Source of the DNA: Stercorarius parasiticus
Taxonomy: Eukaryota; Chordata; Aves; Charadriiformes; Stercorariidae
Reading direction: 5' to 3'
Length of the DNA: 64,000 nt
NCBI GenBank assembly: GCA_013396915.1
Contig: VWZL01004989.1
Coordinates: 481,138 to 545,137 of the forward strand
In this document: positions 25,195-39,500 of the stretch, piece after piece
Layout of the letters: each line of letters starts with the position of its first letter
How positions within the stretch are numbered: the first letter of the stretch is position 1
Notes under the pieces: model-generated
Seen by the model: the letters and a program-made list of their open reading frames with translations, nothing else
The model's database searches: none
What the model was told of the DNA's origin: nothing
Position numbers and translations under genes: made by a program

Positions 25195-27454
25195 TCTCCC
25201 TGATTAGACTGTGGGCAGATATTTTGCCATTAAGGCTATTAGACCGTGGTTGATTTCATCGAGTTTAGGAATACATTTTCCTTAAGGATTTTATTTTCTT
25301 CTTTCAGACAGTAGAATTAAACAGATACTCATCTTTGTTTAATCAAGGCATATTGTGAAGGACCTCCCACACAGCTCTTACTGTTACTGTGATCTTTTTC
25401 CTGCTTGCAGGGGACAATAACCCAATGCTTCTGCAGTAGATGTTGCCTTGAAAGAGACCTTGAACATTTTTCTGAAAGATCTGTTTGTATTTGATGCTGT
25501 CAGATTAAGTTTCTCTATTTCAAGACAGATTTTTTTGTGGGTGACTGGGGCTTTCCTGCCTTTGCTGTTATTTTTTTCCTAATACTTCCAAGTAGCGGGA
25601 CGGCATCAACACCTTTCTGGAAGTTCTCTGGTAGTTTCCGAAAGTGCTAAGTCACAATTACACATGTAGTACCACACACCACAGCTTTTCGGCCAGCCAC
25701 AGGGGAAGATACAGAGTTAATGTCTTTCTGTCTGAAGATGTTCTCATCACTGTCCGGAACCAGGTACTAATTTATAACCCAGAAAGTTAATACAAAATTG
25801 TAACCATCAGAGCGGTATCATATTTACCTTGAATTTATAGCAATATGTATTACCTAGCAAGGCACAGGGCAGACGGAATTCATGTCCCCTGTACCATACA
25901 GACGTACTATCATTGTGCTAAGTGATTTCCAGATGTAACATCTAAACGTAACCCAATTTTGAAGGTCATTATCATGGGCTGCTACAAAGGTGGTAGATGC
26001 CACACAGTCTTAAAAAAACATAAGCTACCAACAGACACTACGTTATCATTAGTAAGCAGTTTGGCTAAGAGATTTCTGTGAAGACTAAAAATGGTAAGTA
26101 TTTTCTAGTCATAATTAACTCCAGCACTGTGGACAGTAAAGGTCAGAACTGAAATATCTGGCAGACTCAGAGACTGACTGCATGTTGCCGTGACTTAATT
26201 CTATCCAACTTACTACAGAGCCTTCTTTATCACAACCAGCAAAATGATTCAGTTACAATGGAAAAAAATCTGATGATTTCTACAATTTCTCTCTTGTATA
26301 GTAAGAAAGAAAATAACATCTCTAAGCTGACTACCATCACCACAGTGAACTTGTATCACCACACAAATGCTATCCAGTGGCAGAAAACATTTCCTCACTC
26401 ACCTTAAAGTGATTGCGATAAGCTAATTAAGTACTTTATACTCTGTTAGATGGTTGTCTGCTTATGTGTAAAGGAGATTTTGTCTCTTCAGGGTTGTCAG
26501 GATACATGTGCGCAGTTCAAATAAATAATACCTTTTCACTAGGCAAACCCAAAGCTGCCTCTAGACACAAACTATTGCAGCCAGATTGCAAGCATTGGCT
26601 TCCAGGCAGAAATGGAGGCAGGGATCACCTGCCATCTCCATCACTTTAGTGACAATTACATGCAGCAAGTAGGGAAACTGTAAAACAGTGAGATAAAAGA
26701 ACAAACACGGTATTTTAAAGACTAACACTGGAGATGCGATATCATAGCATGTGGCTATAGAGGCTTACTTTGGGAGCAGCTGGGTTCGCAGCCCCAACTG
26801 CCTATCGATGTATGTGCAAGGAGCTGTTGCTTTAAACAGCGTGTGAGCTTTACTGCCATGGGGATGCCACGAATGTGTTCCACTTCCACGAAGAAAACCA
26901 CAAATGACCTTGCTGGTTGCAAAACTATGGAGAACAGTCACCACTAATGAGGCTTTGCTTTTTTTGCTTTTCTGTGAAAAAAAAAGTCAGCAGATCTTTT
27001 TCATTCACAGGCATGAAAGAAAGGGTAGGGGAAGATGCTGAGTTCCAGGCTCTGCAAATACTAAATGAAAATGTAGTCCAGTGACAGGTAATTAATTTAT
27101 TGTCATTCTGTTGTGAAATCACCATATTAATTTCACATCATGGTGGGAGGATTAGATACTATACATTCAAGTGGCCTTAAGTGTAGAAATAAGCCGCCTT
27201 CAGAGGTCAATTAAACTGTCCCTGAAAGTGCCCATCATCTTGGTACATGAGAACCCATTAATATAGCAAAGGTGGGACACAGTTGGGAGGGATGAATTTT
27301 AGAAGACATTTAGTTGAAACTAATGGAAGGTAGGTACAAAACCTAATTGGATAACAATATAGTAAGAGTAATTATTAATGGACCACTGTTAAAATTGAGG
27401 GATGAATCAGGTGACATTTTTCTATCAAGCTTTGGGCTACAGGAACCTGGCCCA

Positions 27455-27665
27455 CGTCCATTTTCATTCAAAGTTTCATTTGCAACCTGGATGATGGACT
27501 AGAGAACATTCCTATTAAATTTGCAGACAGCATGAAACTGCGAGGGACAGACAGGACATTGGCTGACAGGATTAGAATTCCAAATGATTTTGACATATTG
27601 GAAAAATATTCAGCAGAACGTATGAGAGGGAATTCAGAGGAAGTGATGCAAAGCTGTACACTTAG
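27455..27665 (+). mobile_element. decayed old CR1 reverse-transcriptase fragment
   Basis: The sequence follows the CR1 palm region in order: an 'acctggatga' start, AAATTTGCAGACAGCATGAA (the position of the FADD motif), then GGCTGACAGGATTAGAATTC and AATGATTTTGACATATTGGA, and finally a segment equivalent to the 'GKCKVLHL' region. It is much more diverged than the young copies and appears to be of an older CR1 lineage. The translated frame at 27532-27738 is an accident of this repeat. Confidence 0.65.
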
Positions 27666-27669
27666 GCTA

Positions 27670-29195
27670 CTTTTCCGCAATCCTAAGTGTGAGATCTGTG
27701 CATTGCTCAATTACCTACCATTACCACAAGCTCCATAGCAGATGGTGATGTGTTTTACGTCACCATTTGTAACCTATTACTGCATGAGCAACACACCACT
27801 TTCAGCTCTGCCTCAAGCAGCAGCAGCAGCTGGCTAGGTATCACCATGGAATTGGTCAGAGAGCTGTGTGAAGAGGCATGGACCCATCCAAAGTACATCT
27901 CACACATCAAGGTGAGCACATTCCGAAATGGACAGTGCAATTCTACGGCAGTCAATGGTACCAAATCTGATCTGATGTAGTCCTGCCAACCCTCACTTCC
28001 CAACTACATTCCCATCCTTTTCTTTTTGCTAGCACTGCTTCTAATGCAACCACATGCTGAGACAGTTGAGGGGGCTGACAGCTGGCTCCACAAAGAAAGT
28101 CATTATTTCTCAGCCAGCGCGGCTCCTGGAGCCTGCTCACCACATAATTGTAGGAGTTTGCACAACACAAGGGACAGGAACATGCATCTGGGGTCGAGGG
28201 GGACAGCAGGACCACAGCAGCCCAGATGTGATGAGCTTCAGGTACCACAGCACTGTGAAAACAGAGAGGGCACAACTAAGACTTCTCTGTGAAGAATTCA
28301 CTCTAGCCATGCAGATAAAGGGATTCCCCCTCCAAAAATATCTTGTCTTATAAGGAAAGAGATGTCTCATAGCTATGAGATGACACTTCAAATATGGGGG
28401 GATTGCCTGTAGAAAGTGTGCTTGATCACCTGAAGGCCAGAGGAATAGCACTTAAAAGGAAGAGGGGCAGATCTCAGACTAACCTTAACAGGATTCTGTT
28501 TCTCTGCTGTATCCTGCATGGTATTTGCAGGAGCAAAGAGGAGCAGATGGCACAAGGCAGAGAGCGAGAAGCCCAAATGGAGCCACGGTCACCACCTGTG
28601 CCTGCCACGGCTTGTTCACTCACCCGGGATAAACTTCAGGGGCAAATTGTGCAGAATGCCCTGACCAACTATTTTATGCAAAATCCCTGACTGCTGCTTG
28701 CTGTGCTGTGAAATTATGCATATGCTGGAGTGAAAGCAATAAACAATTGTTTTCTGCAAATCTTGCTCCCAGTCTGTTTTTTAATGGTGCTTGCCCTGCC
28801 TTGCATCCCAGACCCCCAGCCTACGCTAGAGCAGGCATAGGGCTGGCACAGTCTATATCCCAGAGGCTGTTATTTCCTTGCTTATTCCCGACACCATCTT
28901 GATAGCCCCCAAAATTGTTATTGCGACTTTTTGCTTGGTGAAAGAAAAGTGCAAATGCAACCCAAATCTGTTAAAGTGTAACAGAATTTGTTAAAATGTA
29001 ACAAAGGACTGAGCTACAGAAAGACAATTGCAGTTCTGAAGGGCAGAGGGTGTATGGGCAACTGCAGAGGTTTAAATCCCAGATTTAGTGCGTTGCAACG
29101 TGTGTCCTGCTGCAGCCACCCCATCTAGGGACCCTTACGATCTGCTGCTCCTCAACAGAAGGTATTTTTCGGCACTAGAAGCAATCTTGGTCTTC
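27670..29195. other. intergenic DNA, moderately GC, unassigned
   Basis: Overlapping frames of 60-107 codons occur on both strands between 27750 and 28900, none with a recognisable domain. A run of CAG triplets lies near 27815-27827. The composition is richer in G+C than its surroundings, so an unrecognised repeat or a non-coding transcript is possible. No gene can be supported. Confidence 0.5.
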
Positions 29196-29850
29196 TGGGG
29201 TGTCCTGGTTTGAGCACCACAGGACCAATTAATCTTCTACTGCTGGGGAAAACCGCACTTCTAGAAGACTCTGGTGTCTGAATTTGTGAAAATATTTACT
29301 TTATAGCCAGCTATGGTATGCAGGTTTCAAGGTTCCAGTGTTTTCAAGTCAGCCAGGTGCAGGGATGAGGAGGAGCGAGACCCGGGCACTTGACCCAAGC
29401 TGGCCAACAGGATCATTTCATACCATGAACGCCACATTCAATATAAATTAGAAAGTTTGCTGTGAAGTTCTCCCTCTCTCCCTTAATGACTGTGATCCTG
29501 AGAACTTCTTGCCCAGACCCCTGAGCCCTTCCCTTCCTCCCAAAGCCATAGCGCTCACAGTGTCCGACATTTGCTCTCCCCTGCTGGGAGTGCACAGCTT
29601 TCTACTGATGGAATGGGCTGAGTATAATCCCTGTGTACTTTGTATTGGTATTGGGATCAATATTGGTTCTTCAGCGATATTGATGTTAATTATCTAGTCT
29701 TATTCTATTAAATCTGTTTATATGTCAACCCTCAGGTTTCCTTGTTTTTTCCCCGATTCCCCTTCCTGGGTGGGGAGGGTCCATCGGGTGATAGAATAAT
29801 TGTCTAAATGATAATAAATTGTTGTGGGTTTCTCAAACCATAACATGGGG
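29196..29850 (+). mobile_element. ERVL-type endogenous retrovirus solo LTR with 5-bp target-site duplication
   Basis: A 645-base LTR runs from TGTCCTGGTT (29201) to AACCATAACA (29845). It has the 5'-TG...CA-3' ends of retroviral LTRs and is flanked by an identical TGGGG on both sides (29196-29200 and 29846-29850), a perfect 5-bp target-site duplication. Internally it has TTGACCCAAGCTGGCCAACA, a TATA-like ATATAAATTA at 29441-29450, an ATTAAA polyadenylation signal at 29707-29712, and a pyrimidine-rich TTTTCCCCGATTCCCC segment. From memory this layout matches avian ERVL LTRs. No internal viral genes are present on either side, so the provirus has been lost by LTR-LTR recombination. Confidence 0.92.
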
Positions 29851-30084
29851 TAATATATCCACTGCCATACTTAGGGCACAAATGCTGAGGGTGGTGTGGT
29901 GGAGGAAGCTGCAGATATGCAGTATGGGGCAGAGAATGCAGCGGCTTCTTGGCCACTGTCTCTAACTCTGCATCATCTTCTCTCACTTCAACAAAAGCAT
30001 AGAAGATACAATCACCTGGACAGAATCCATAAGGGAGCAATAGGAGCAATTGGAGCTCTACAAACATAAGGGAAGATTAGAAGA

Positions 30085-30290
30085 ATAAGGGCTATTTATT
30101 CTGTGGAGGAAAGACAAAGGAAAGCCTTCCAATAGTCTTCAAAACTTTCTAATGGTGAGGAGTAGAGCACGGGAATAAACTAACTGCAGTCATTACACTC
30201 ACTCTAAGTCTTTAGGAGCTGCTCAGACAAGGCCCCATGAGGAACAATGGTGGTACAATCTCAGGATGAATTGGTGGGCTGTGCCACCTC
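30085..30290 (+). mobile_element. possible very decayed CR1 fragment
   Basis: The order of short matches (GGGCTATTTATTCTGTGGAG, then AGGAAAGCCTTCCAATAGTC, then a TCTAATGGTGAGGAG-like piece) resembles the CR1 segment that encodes '[14 protein letters not shown]' and what follows. Divergence is high and boundaries are uncertain. An alternative is chance similarity in purine-rich DNA. Confidence 0.3.
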
Positions 30291-33284
30291 TGCCTAAATT
30301 TTTAGGATTTTATAATTAATGCACACCATTGCATTTGTATCCTAGAGCATACAAACCAATAAAGAGATTCATTAGATATTGAAGAGGATTACAGGGATTT
30401 AGTTAAGAATATTGCTCTACTCAGAGTCCCCTCTTATTACAGGGAAAGGATTCTTGCTCAGAAATCAGAGGTCCAGACAACTCTGCAAGCCATACTACCG
30501 ATGCCATTCCTCTTCAGTCTTCAGGTTATTATTCAATTGCTCTTGTAATTACTTTTATTATGATTTATTTTAACTAATTTTACTCACATAAAAAATAATT
30601 ACTCATAATTACCAAAACCAGAAGTATTTTATAACTTGTATTTGTATAAATAGAATACATTGCCACCTATTTGGGCACTCTTCTATGGATTTAATACAGC
30701 TAAACCACATTAAGTTCTTCATCTAGCTCTTCTTAAGTCTTCCAGTATATTGCACTAACAAATATGCTCTGAAGAAATGCTTCTGGAATCACCTCCTATC
30801 TTTTAAGACAGCATCAGAACGGTTCCAGTAATTATTCTTTCAATCAAATGCATTTTACTGAACTACCTGCACAATCTGATTTGACTATGCAAAGTAATGG
30901 TAAGAACGAAATAGAAGATCAGCACAGGAACAATCCCTGACCCCTCACTTAAATCCCTCTATGGAAACGTTCATTTTGCTAAGCTTCTCCTCTTTTTGCT
31001 GGTCCTTCAGCAGATATTTGGTCCTTTTACTGGTGCACTTGTGTACCTCAATCTCATTGCTTGTTTCGTTTCAACTGTCTGAGTGTGCTCACACAGTGCT
31101 ACAAGGAGGAGGAAGCCCAGAAGCAGTGTGGGTTGCCTCCAAAAAGACAGGCTGAAATGTTTAGTGCTTTGCTACTGCTTATACTCCAGTGCTGAATGAC
31201 AACGCAGAATACAAGTTTTGATCATCCGATTCCAGATTTTGTGGTGGTAAAATGAATCCTGGAATGACAGACATCCTGGCACATTGCAGGTTTATTCTGG
31301 ATTCTATTAATAATTTCCTATTCCCTGCTTCCAACCACACACTCTTATTGCTTTTTGATTCAAAAGGTTAGCCAGTTTTCTGTGTTCTAGGTGGGTCATT
31401 CCAGGGAGAACGGGGAGCTGAAATTGGGACAATTACTGTGTTTCCTTTATTTACAGACAAGTTCTCCTTCTCTAAATACAAGAAAAATCAAAATAATAGT
31501 ACATAATTCTACAGCTCCCATCTCCAAATTTCTCCTGTCCAAAACATCATTAAAAATCTCTTTTACTTTCTCAGCTTTTTCTCAGGTCATAGTAGCAGAC
31601 TTCTGTGGGTGTGCCCTGTTCTATATTTATTTATACAAGTGATGTTTCTGCCTCCTTTCGTAAAGACAAGCAGAAAAGAACAAAGCAATACCGAACAAAT
31701 TCCTCTGCTGACACATGCTTTCTTTTGGGTAGAGCCTGCTGTTGGTTTCAGTTGGTTTTTTTTTTTCCATTAAAGTGTTTAGTAACTTCTTAGAGTTAGT
31801 CTTAAATGAAGAATCCTAACGTGCATGAATCCTGATTTTTTACTGTAGTACAAGACTTCAGGCCAAGTGGAGAAGAATAACATAAAGTAATCCTTTCATC
31901 TAAAGTTTGCAGAAGTTTTAAAGATGCTTAAACTAGCTTTGTAGACTGTAGTTCCCTTGGTCTGTGTCTTCTTTTCTGTTTATTTATACTATTTTAACCC
32001 CTCCAGCAACACTCAATAAATAATAATTTCCTTTCTGTTAAAATCTACCATTGCATAGTGATTATTCCAACGCAACTACTGTTTTAGCTGAAAATCACCA
32101 TCATCACCAGCCTGAGGAAGCTTAATTCAAGAAGTTGTGATTAAGAATTTAACTCACAGAAATTAGGAAAATGCAAGCAAACACGGCCTCAGCGCAGCTA
32201 TGTAGTACACACAATCCTGCATGAAGTGAAAGTCAAAGAATTTATTATTTATATCAGCCATTGCATATACAATCAGAATGCTCTTAACATAATAGCATTT
32301 TTTGATAAGCATATAACAGAAGGAGCCAACAGAAGTGTATTTCCCATGATATGGAGTCAGTAAGTCTGATTCAGACGGAGGGTGATTTCCAGTTTGCAAA
32401 CTCAATAGACTCCCAGTCAGAGTGGAAGAAAGGCTAACCGCATGTTTTTCCAACAGAAAACTCCACAGAAAGAAGAGACAAGATTTCAGAATTTTTGAGA
32501 TCTTTAAAAATTCACATGTCCTGATCATTCAAAAGACAGAAGATTTCTTAGTACTAATTGGGCAGAATTGTTCTTTCCTTTTCTCAGATTGAAAATAAAA
32601 GTGCATTGAGAGATTTTATACTAGAAAGACTGTGGCCTGCAATGTGTCGGCTAGCAGGTTACAAGAGAGGCTTAGAAGATGAGTTTCCAGACAGATATTC
32701 AGTCCTGCTATAGTGCACCTTTAATATGCTACTTCTGCAGGCATTCATCCATCAATGCAGTTTTACTACTGCCTCCCCACAGTCATACCAGTAAGTACAT
32801 TTTCTTCCTTTGAAACAACGCACTTTGCTGTATGCACGTCTCATCTGAAAAGCTTTAAATCACCGTGGGACCTCCTTAACCAGACAGACCCCAACACATA
32901 GCCTTTCTTTAAATCTTTGTTGGCACGTTCCTCATGAGACATACAGTAAATCCACTCAAATGAAAAAACAGGTCATCCCACTATACCACTGAATCATGGC
33001 ATACCTCCCATTCCTGTGCTTCAGATGCAAGTGCTGTGTTTTGCCACTCCATTACATTTTAGCTGTTTTCCTTTTATAAAGTGAGTCCAAAGCATCACCA
33101 AATCAGAGTTCTCCACTTGTTCTGATGATAGGTTTTACAACTTCTTGGCATAAGTAAAAGTTTTGTTATAAAATGAAGTCATTACAGGACTGCTATATTA
33201 GGTCACTGAAGAGCTCATACAGTACCTGTTACACAATGTCAACTAGTAAAAGTGAACTACCAGTAACAAACCATGACAATGGCA

Positions 33285-33570
33285 ACAGTAATGATAATGA
33301 TGCCTAGCTACCTCACAGCCGTCTGGAGTTTTCCACAAAAACAGCAATTTTCATGCAAATAGGAAGTCAGAACCCGCTAATAATAATTCATTAAAATGAC
33401 ATACTATTTTGCAACAAACAAACATTACCTTAATGCACAAAGTCTAAACGCTCTTTTGGACTAGATAATTATCCCCACTGTACTTCTGGAAAGGCAGAAT
33501 TGTACAAAGGAGAACTGCACTAGCTCAGACACATGGTCAAATAGTGGCACAACTGAGACCTCAGTGCTTG
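33285..33570 (+). mobile_element. possible ancient CORE-SINE/MIR-like fragment
   Basis: The stretch has AATGATGCCTAGCTACCTCA near its start and TAATTATCCCCACTGTACTT later, followed by TCAGACACATGGTCAAATAG and GGCACAACTGAGACCTC. These recall, in order, the conserved parts of MIR-like amniote SINEs. The similarity is weak and rests on memory of the consensus. Confidence 0.25.
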
Positions 33571-36500
33571 TGGGTACATTTTATTATTGCTGTAAAATAA
33601 CGATAATTTGTAGTAACATGAGACAGAACCTTTCTTCTGCAAACTCCTAGAACATTGCTTTCATTCTCATTCCCAGATTTTTCCAGGCAATGATTGTAGT
33701 TTTTAGCAGAGCTGAGTTAGCATCACACGGCACCAGGGAAAAACAGAGGATTATAACAAATAATGCACATAGGCTGTCACGGGGAACTTAGAATGAGGAC
33801 AGAGAGAGGTTAAGCACCAGCAAGAGGTCATTTTATGTAAATAGAAGTGGAGAGCACTGAGTTTAGTCAGCTGATTATTTCTCTCGTATTAAATTTTGCT
33901 TGAACATTTGGCTGTGGGATACAAAAATGCTAATGTGACTCTGTGGATATTCTTGAAAGCATAATAAATTTGAAGAGTAGATAGATAATCTCATAGAAAT
34001 AAATACTTTGGACCATGCTAAAATGGCACTCACGACAATACCTCTTAGACATTAGAGATATTACAATAATTGGTTCCATGTAAAACAGATCGCTAAAGAC
34101 ATTGGATTAGTTCCCAGGAGTGTGCTAGAATACATCATTGAAGATGGGTTCTTTAATTGAATGCATATAGGAATACATATAACAGCTTGAGCCATACACA
34201 GTGTGTCACAAACCTTAACAATTATGGCTACATTTCATTTTGTACACCATCCCATCCCCATAAAATAGCTTGTTTCAAATTTAAAGGTACAGAATACAAT
34301 CTATTTTCTTAAGTGGACTTTTATATTCTTTGAGGAAGGAAACACATCAACCTGCTTTATACTGAAAAGAACATAGTACAGTCCTGGAGCAATATAAATA
34401 ATAAATCTCTGTCTTATGCATTTATAAAGAATCCATCAGTATGATACATATTTAACATACATGCACTTTAAATTTCATTATATATGTATGTGAACATTAA
34501 CTCCACTTTCTGGGTTTCCATAAATTGTAGCCTATAATTGGTTTATAAATACGAGATAAGTATTTTTATTTTCATTTTCCATTTTTTTTTAGTACATTTA
34601 TAGAAGCTGAAAAACTATTTGCAGTTATGTTTATCCTTTTCTTACTTGGGGAAAGAGGTATCTCTTCATTTTTTTTCAAGGAGCTGCCAATATCTAGATT
34701 GGTTTTTTTATTAAGTGCAGGAAATTAAGAATTTCCATTGGTAGAGTGTACCTACCCCGTTCTGATTTTGCAGTTGTACATGTGGAAAAGTAAATACAGA
34801 GCTACTCAAGCCAGAGGGACCACAGACCACTGTGATCAAATAATCAGACATCCTGCATTAAAGAACTTCCTCCAAATTTATATTTTTTTTCCAAAAAGAT
34901 AGGTATCATAAAGCAAATCATCTCTACCTTTGGCCAAAAACAACTGTGCACTGTAATGGCTCCCTTATGAGAGCTATCATAAGACAATACCTTTGGAAAT
35001 AAAGTGCTGCATTGTCTGTTAGTGTCAAGATAATGAAAATATGTGAATGGAAATCACATGACTTCCTTGGAATGTTATGTTAAATTTCTTGATTGACTCT
35101 CATAAATTGCTTTCAAATTACTGCACTAATTCTTTTCCCTTAGTTAGAGGGTTACTCAACAAGTTTTCCAACATTTAAAAAATGCTTCAGAAAAGGTCTG
35201 AGCTGCTTTCAAAATGGCATATGTGCTTTGAAGCACATACTGGAATTCATTATAAGTTTTTACAGATTCTATTATTCTCTTGCAGGACAAAATTAGACTG
35301 TAAAGCCATAAATCTCAAATTCCGTTGCTTGCAGTTTGCACCAGAGTAGCCCCACTTCAGAGGTGTTCAGAAACTACATGCTCCATTCACAACTGTGGAA
35401 ACTGTGGTGGCTCTGTTTTTCTGAAATTAATTTCAGACTGTGTTCCATTATTTATAGATACTGTTAACCTAAAGCTAAATGAACCACACAGAAATAATGA
35501 TCAAATCTTGCTTTTTTAATTCATGAAGATAATCTAATTCAGATGAGTGAGACTGGCCGTGTGGATAACAAAGCAAAAAAGACTTAGATTTGGATCTGTA
35601 AGTTTAATAAAAATACTGTTCGGGTATTTTTAATTTAGGCTTGGAAAAGCTAACAGTCAATTAATAAGCTGAGCTCAGAGAGCCTGAATCTCCTGGGCAG
35701 CCCCCCCACTGGTCCCAGGAGGGAGTGGATTGCATCAGCTCTCAATCCGGTGAAGATACTCTCCATGACACACCATTCATGCACACGGCAAGTATGGGGC
35801 AAATTCTCATGCTCAGCTTACTCTGACCCACATGGACAGTCTAGTTGTGTGCAGCCAGATTTTCTTCATGTACCGCTACTTGGGATGCTAATGCAGAGGA
35901 ATTAAGGGGCTGCCTTTAGGCTCCTTACATGCATCACAATAAGCAACTGAACTGCATACAAGCACTACTCCATTTGAATTCTTAATGGCAAGTCAGTTGT
36001 TTGTATTTATTTTTTTTATTTCCTTCATACAATAATGTAAATGTTAATATTAACATAAATGAAATATTTTAAAAATTATTATTTTTAAGCAGATAAACTT
36101 ACTAGCTACTACACACCAAGCAACACGCTGGCATGTGATTTGTTTCTCTTAATTGATAATATGCTCATAGCTTTCTGTGCCAAGGCATGAGAAGTTCATT
36201 ACTTGCAGCACAGGGTATTACATCTCCTTGGATTCTAAGTGTCTTTATTTTCTTCATGGACTATTTAAACCATTTTTTGAGGCAGCAGTCTCTTTTTTGT
36301 TATTTTAAGGTGCATGACGATTGTGTCCCTTTTTCATCCTACCTAGACTTTAACAATGGATTGTTTTCTCTTTTTTCCTCTGGGTACTGATGATACTTTT
36401 AGCCGCTGAGAGCTATGTACTCACTACCACTTTTGACTACCTTTTAGCCATTAGATAGCAACACCAAAAGAAAGACTGGCAGATACCTTAAGAGAGTTAG

Positions 36501-39500
36501 TGCAACTCTGCTCAAACACAAATAAAGCTGACGTAAAAGGACTGAACTTTGTGGCATCCACAAGTCTGTACATTTCTGCTGAAGTTCGTCACTGTCTGCC
36601 ACTAATCCTACAAAGCTTGGTAGGGATCAGCTGCTGATAACACCAATGAAAGAGGGTCTTTGTTATAACACTCTTGCTTTTTCGTACATATTGAAGATCT
36701 TGTAAGCCTTATTCACATTGTCTGTTACTTAACAAATATTAACAGTGTATATAATTCAGTGCTTCAGACAAATTTGTATTTTTTCCCCAGTTATTTCCAT
36801 TAATCACAAATGTTTTTTTATTTACAATTAATGTTTATGATTTAATTCTTTATCCACAATAAATGCCTCATAAATAAACATTTGATTTTTTTTGGCCTTC
36901 TCTTTAGTGGCAAAATAATGATTGAACCGATAGAGTTCAAAGCTAGAATGTTTTGCCTGTAGTGGATTTCTTATTACCATTATAAATGTTATCTTCAAAG
37001 AGTTAAAGTTAGTTATCCCAATCCTCCCTGTTTAATGAAATTATTTTGTTTCCTTAAACTGTGTTTAATAAGTAATAAGGGAGACTGGAAAATTAATATA
37101 TCTCTTGCTGTATTGATTTAGTTTTAGTTCATTCTGTTTTCTCTCTGAAGTCTATAAGCCTTCAGGTCCTATCTAATCTATTCATTTCTGACATGTGCAT
37201 CTTTCTACTGCCTAAGAGCCTCTGCTCTTCTTGGAACAGCCTCAGAGATGATTTAAATCCTTATGCCTTGCTTTTTCAGCTGTTTACGATTTCCCACATA
37301 ATTTTATTATGTACTTCAAAACATTATAATTGTACTCTAAGAAACTCCATTACCATATCAAGTCTAACTTAACATTGAACAGTATTATCCAAGTACAGTC
37401 CCTGCACCCGTTGTCCTGCAACTGCAGGAACGCTGCCAGACCCTCCCATGAATTCTAAAAGTGCCTGGCAGCAATTCCACAGTTAGGACTGCATTTTAAA
37501 ATTGATAGCTACTAGTGTTGGAGGGTAATGACTTAGTAATAGGTTATGCATAAATAGGTAAGATGCAAGCAAAGTTAAGACTGTAGTGCTATGATAAGTG
37601 CAATGAGAGCAGACTGCATAATTATTTAGACGACAGCATAGGAAATATAATGGTGTGCTTAAAACCCACAAAATGCTAAATTCAATCCTACAGAGTGCAG
37701 GGCCACTCTGACTGAAGCGGCTAGATTTAGCAAACTGAGGTGCCAGCTGTAGCATTAGTAGCATCATATTTAGCACAAGCCCAACAGTTTGGGAGAGATC
37801 CACATTCAAAAACAGGCTCCTAAACACGATGCCAAGAGGGAAAGGATGAAGAACCAATCTCTGTATATCAGTCTCACTCCTTTATGGGTATCAGACATAA
37901 AGAGATGGGTAAGCACATGAGCAGTTAAACTGAACTACATGAGAACAGGGATTGTATTGACCAACGTACTTTTTGTTTCATTTTTCTCAAAGGAAATTTA
38001 AAATGTCTTCCTAGATTAACTTTCTTTTTCAATTGGAATCAGAGTGTTTCACTTCCAGAAGCTAAATATCAAGGGAGTTTACACTCATAAAACTGGTGCA
38101 GAAGACACATCTGTTTTTAAAGTCCAATGATTACAACATGCTTACAGTCATTCTCAAAGTCATCTGTCTTAAGGGATTTTAAAACACAGGGTACATTTAG
38201 TAGTACATATTAGTGTATATTAATACAATGTCCTATCTCCTGAAGTGCACTTACACATTTTCTGGAAGACTTCAAGAATTCAAGACCTATGGCAGATTGC
38301 ACTCCAGGACCCATGCTGTATTTTTGTACCTTTAACTTACCACTACAAATGAGAAAAGCTGTCCCTCTTAACAGAGATGCACCATGCTCTGTTTTTCAGT
38401 GGGGCTGTTCTCAGTCTTGCCTGCTGATTGTGTTCAGTTACATCAATTACTTAAACGTTTTCTGAAAAAGAGGGACAATGTCTTAAGTCTAGAAGGCAGA
38501 GAACTCACTTAAGCCATGGATTGGAATTGCTGACTTCTATATCTGAAGAAAAACTCCTTGAAGTAAAAGAAAAATTTCCAAACTCTCCAGATGTTGACTG
38601 GCTATTAACGGAAACTTAAGACAGACATATTCACAATCCTAAATCCACTGCCCACCAGTCTAGAAGTGCTTCCTGATTGATAACTCCATAAAATCAGACC
38701 CACAATTGAACCAAAGTTTTGTAACTAAAATTCTGATACACAAAGCACAGCCTGACATGGAAGATGCAATGGCTGCACCTGTACTACCCTGTAAAATCAT
38801 CCTCAGAGACAGCATCAAGGTCAAACCAACCAACTCTAATTAATCCAGTGAGAAAATACCCCTACATCGAATGTCAGACACTTACACCCACATTCATCTC
38901 AGCCCAAGGTTGCCAGCCACTCAAAACCTGCCTTCTGTACTGTGTGCTTTAGAAAAGCCTGGCTGTTGTGATGTGCTGCCTCAATTCCCTTTCCCCAAGC
39001 AGGAGCAACTGAGATAGACAATGATCACACTCTTGAATAATCTCTACCTCTGCCTGTTGCCAGTACGCAAGAACACAAGAGCACACAAGTAAAAATATGT
39101 CATTAATTAGAGATTTAACATTCTCTGTACTGCAAGGGGAATGCACTGCATGGTCTAGAGCCGTTCTGCCTTCTGAGTCTTCTCCAGTCTGCCACCTTCC
39201 AGCACAGAGGTGGATTGGCAATATATTCTGGAGATGAGATGAAGTTTTCCTTTGTCCTGCCAAACTCTATGGACAGCTCAGCTCTAAGTTTTAAGCAAAT
39301 GTCGCAAATACAGTTCATCAGCTGGTCCTGCATTGGCATGACTCCCCCTGCAGGATGGACAAGACAGGATACACTACTCCTTCATCTTCATTCTCTTTCC
39401 ATCCTGACCACTTCCTCTCCTTTTTCACCTCCTGACCTTTCTGGAAGTCCACTTCCTTGTTATCACACCATTCAGTGCTACTGGCTGTTACTCCTCAAAC

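Larger units (their letters stand above)
19215..27454. other. intergenic DNA, AT-rich, a few simple repeats
   Basis: No gene is recognised in this 8-kb stretch. It contains one undetermined base at 20624 after an A-run, a (TTTGG)n microsatellite, a 30-bp tandem duplication near 22.3 kb, an AC run near 24.7 kb, and a hairpin-forming element near 25.15 kb. The frame at 22444-22809 (121 codons) lies in slightly GC-richer DNA but matches no protein family I know. Confidence 0.6.

Noticed and set aside
37483..37857. 124-codon minus-strand frame as a membrane protein
   Set aside because: Hydrophobic composition follows from T-rich DNA; no conserved motif, and no exon signals.
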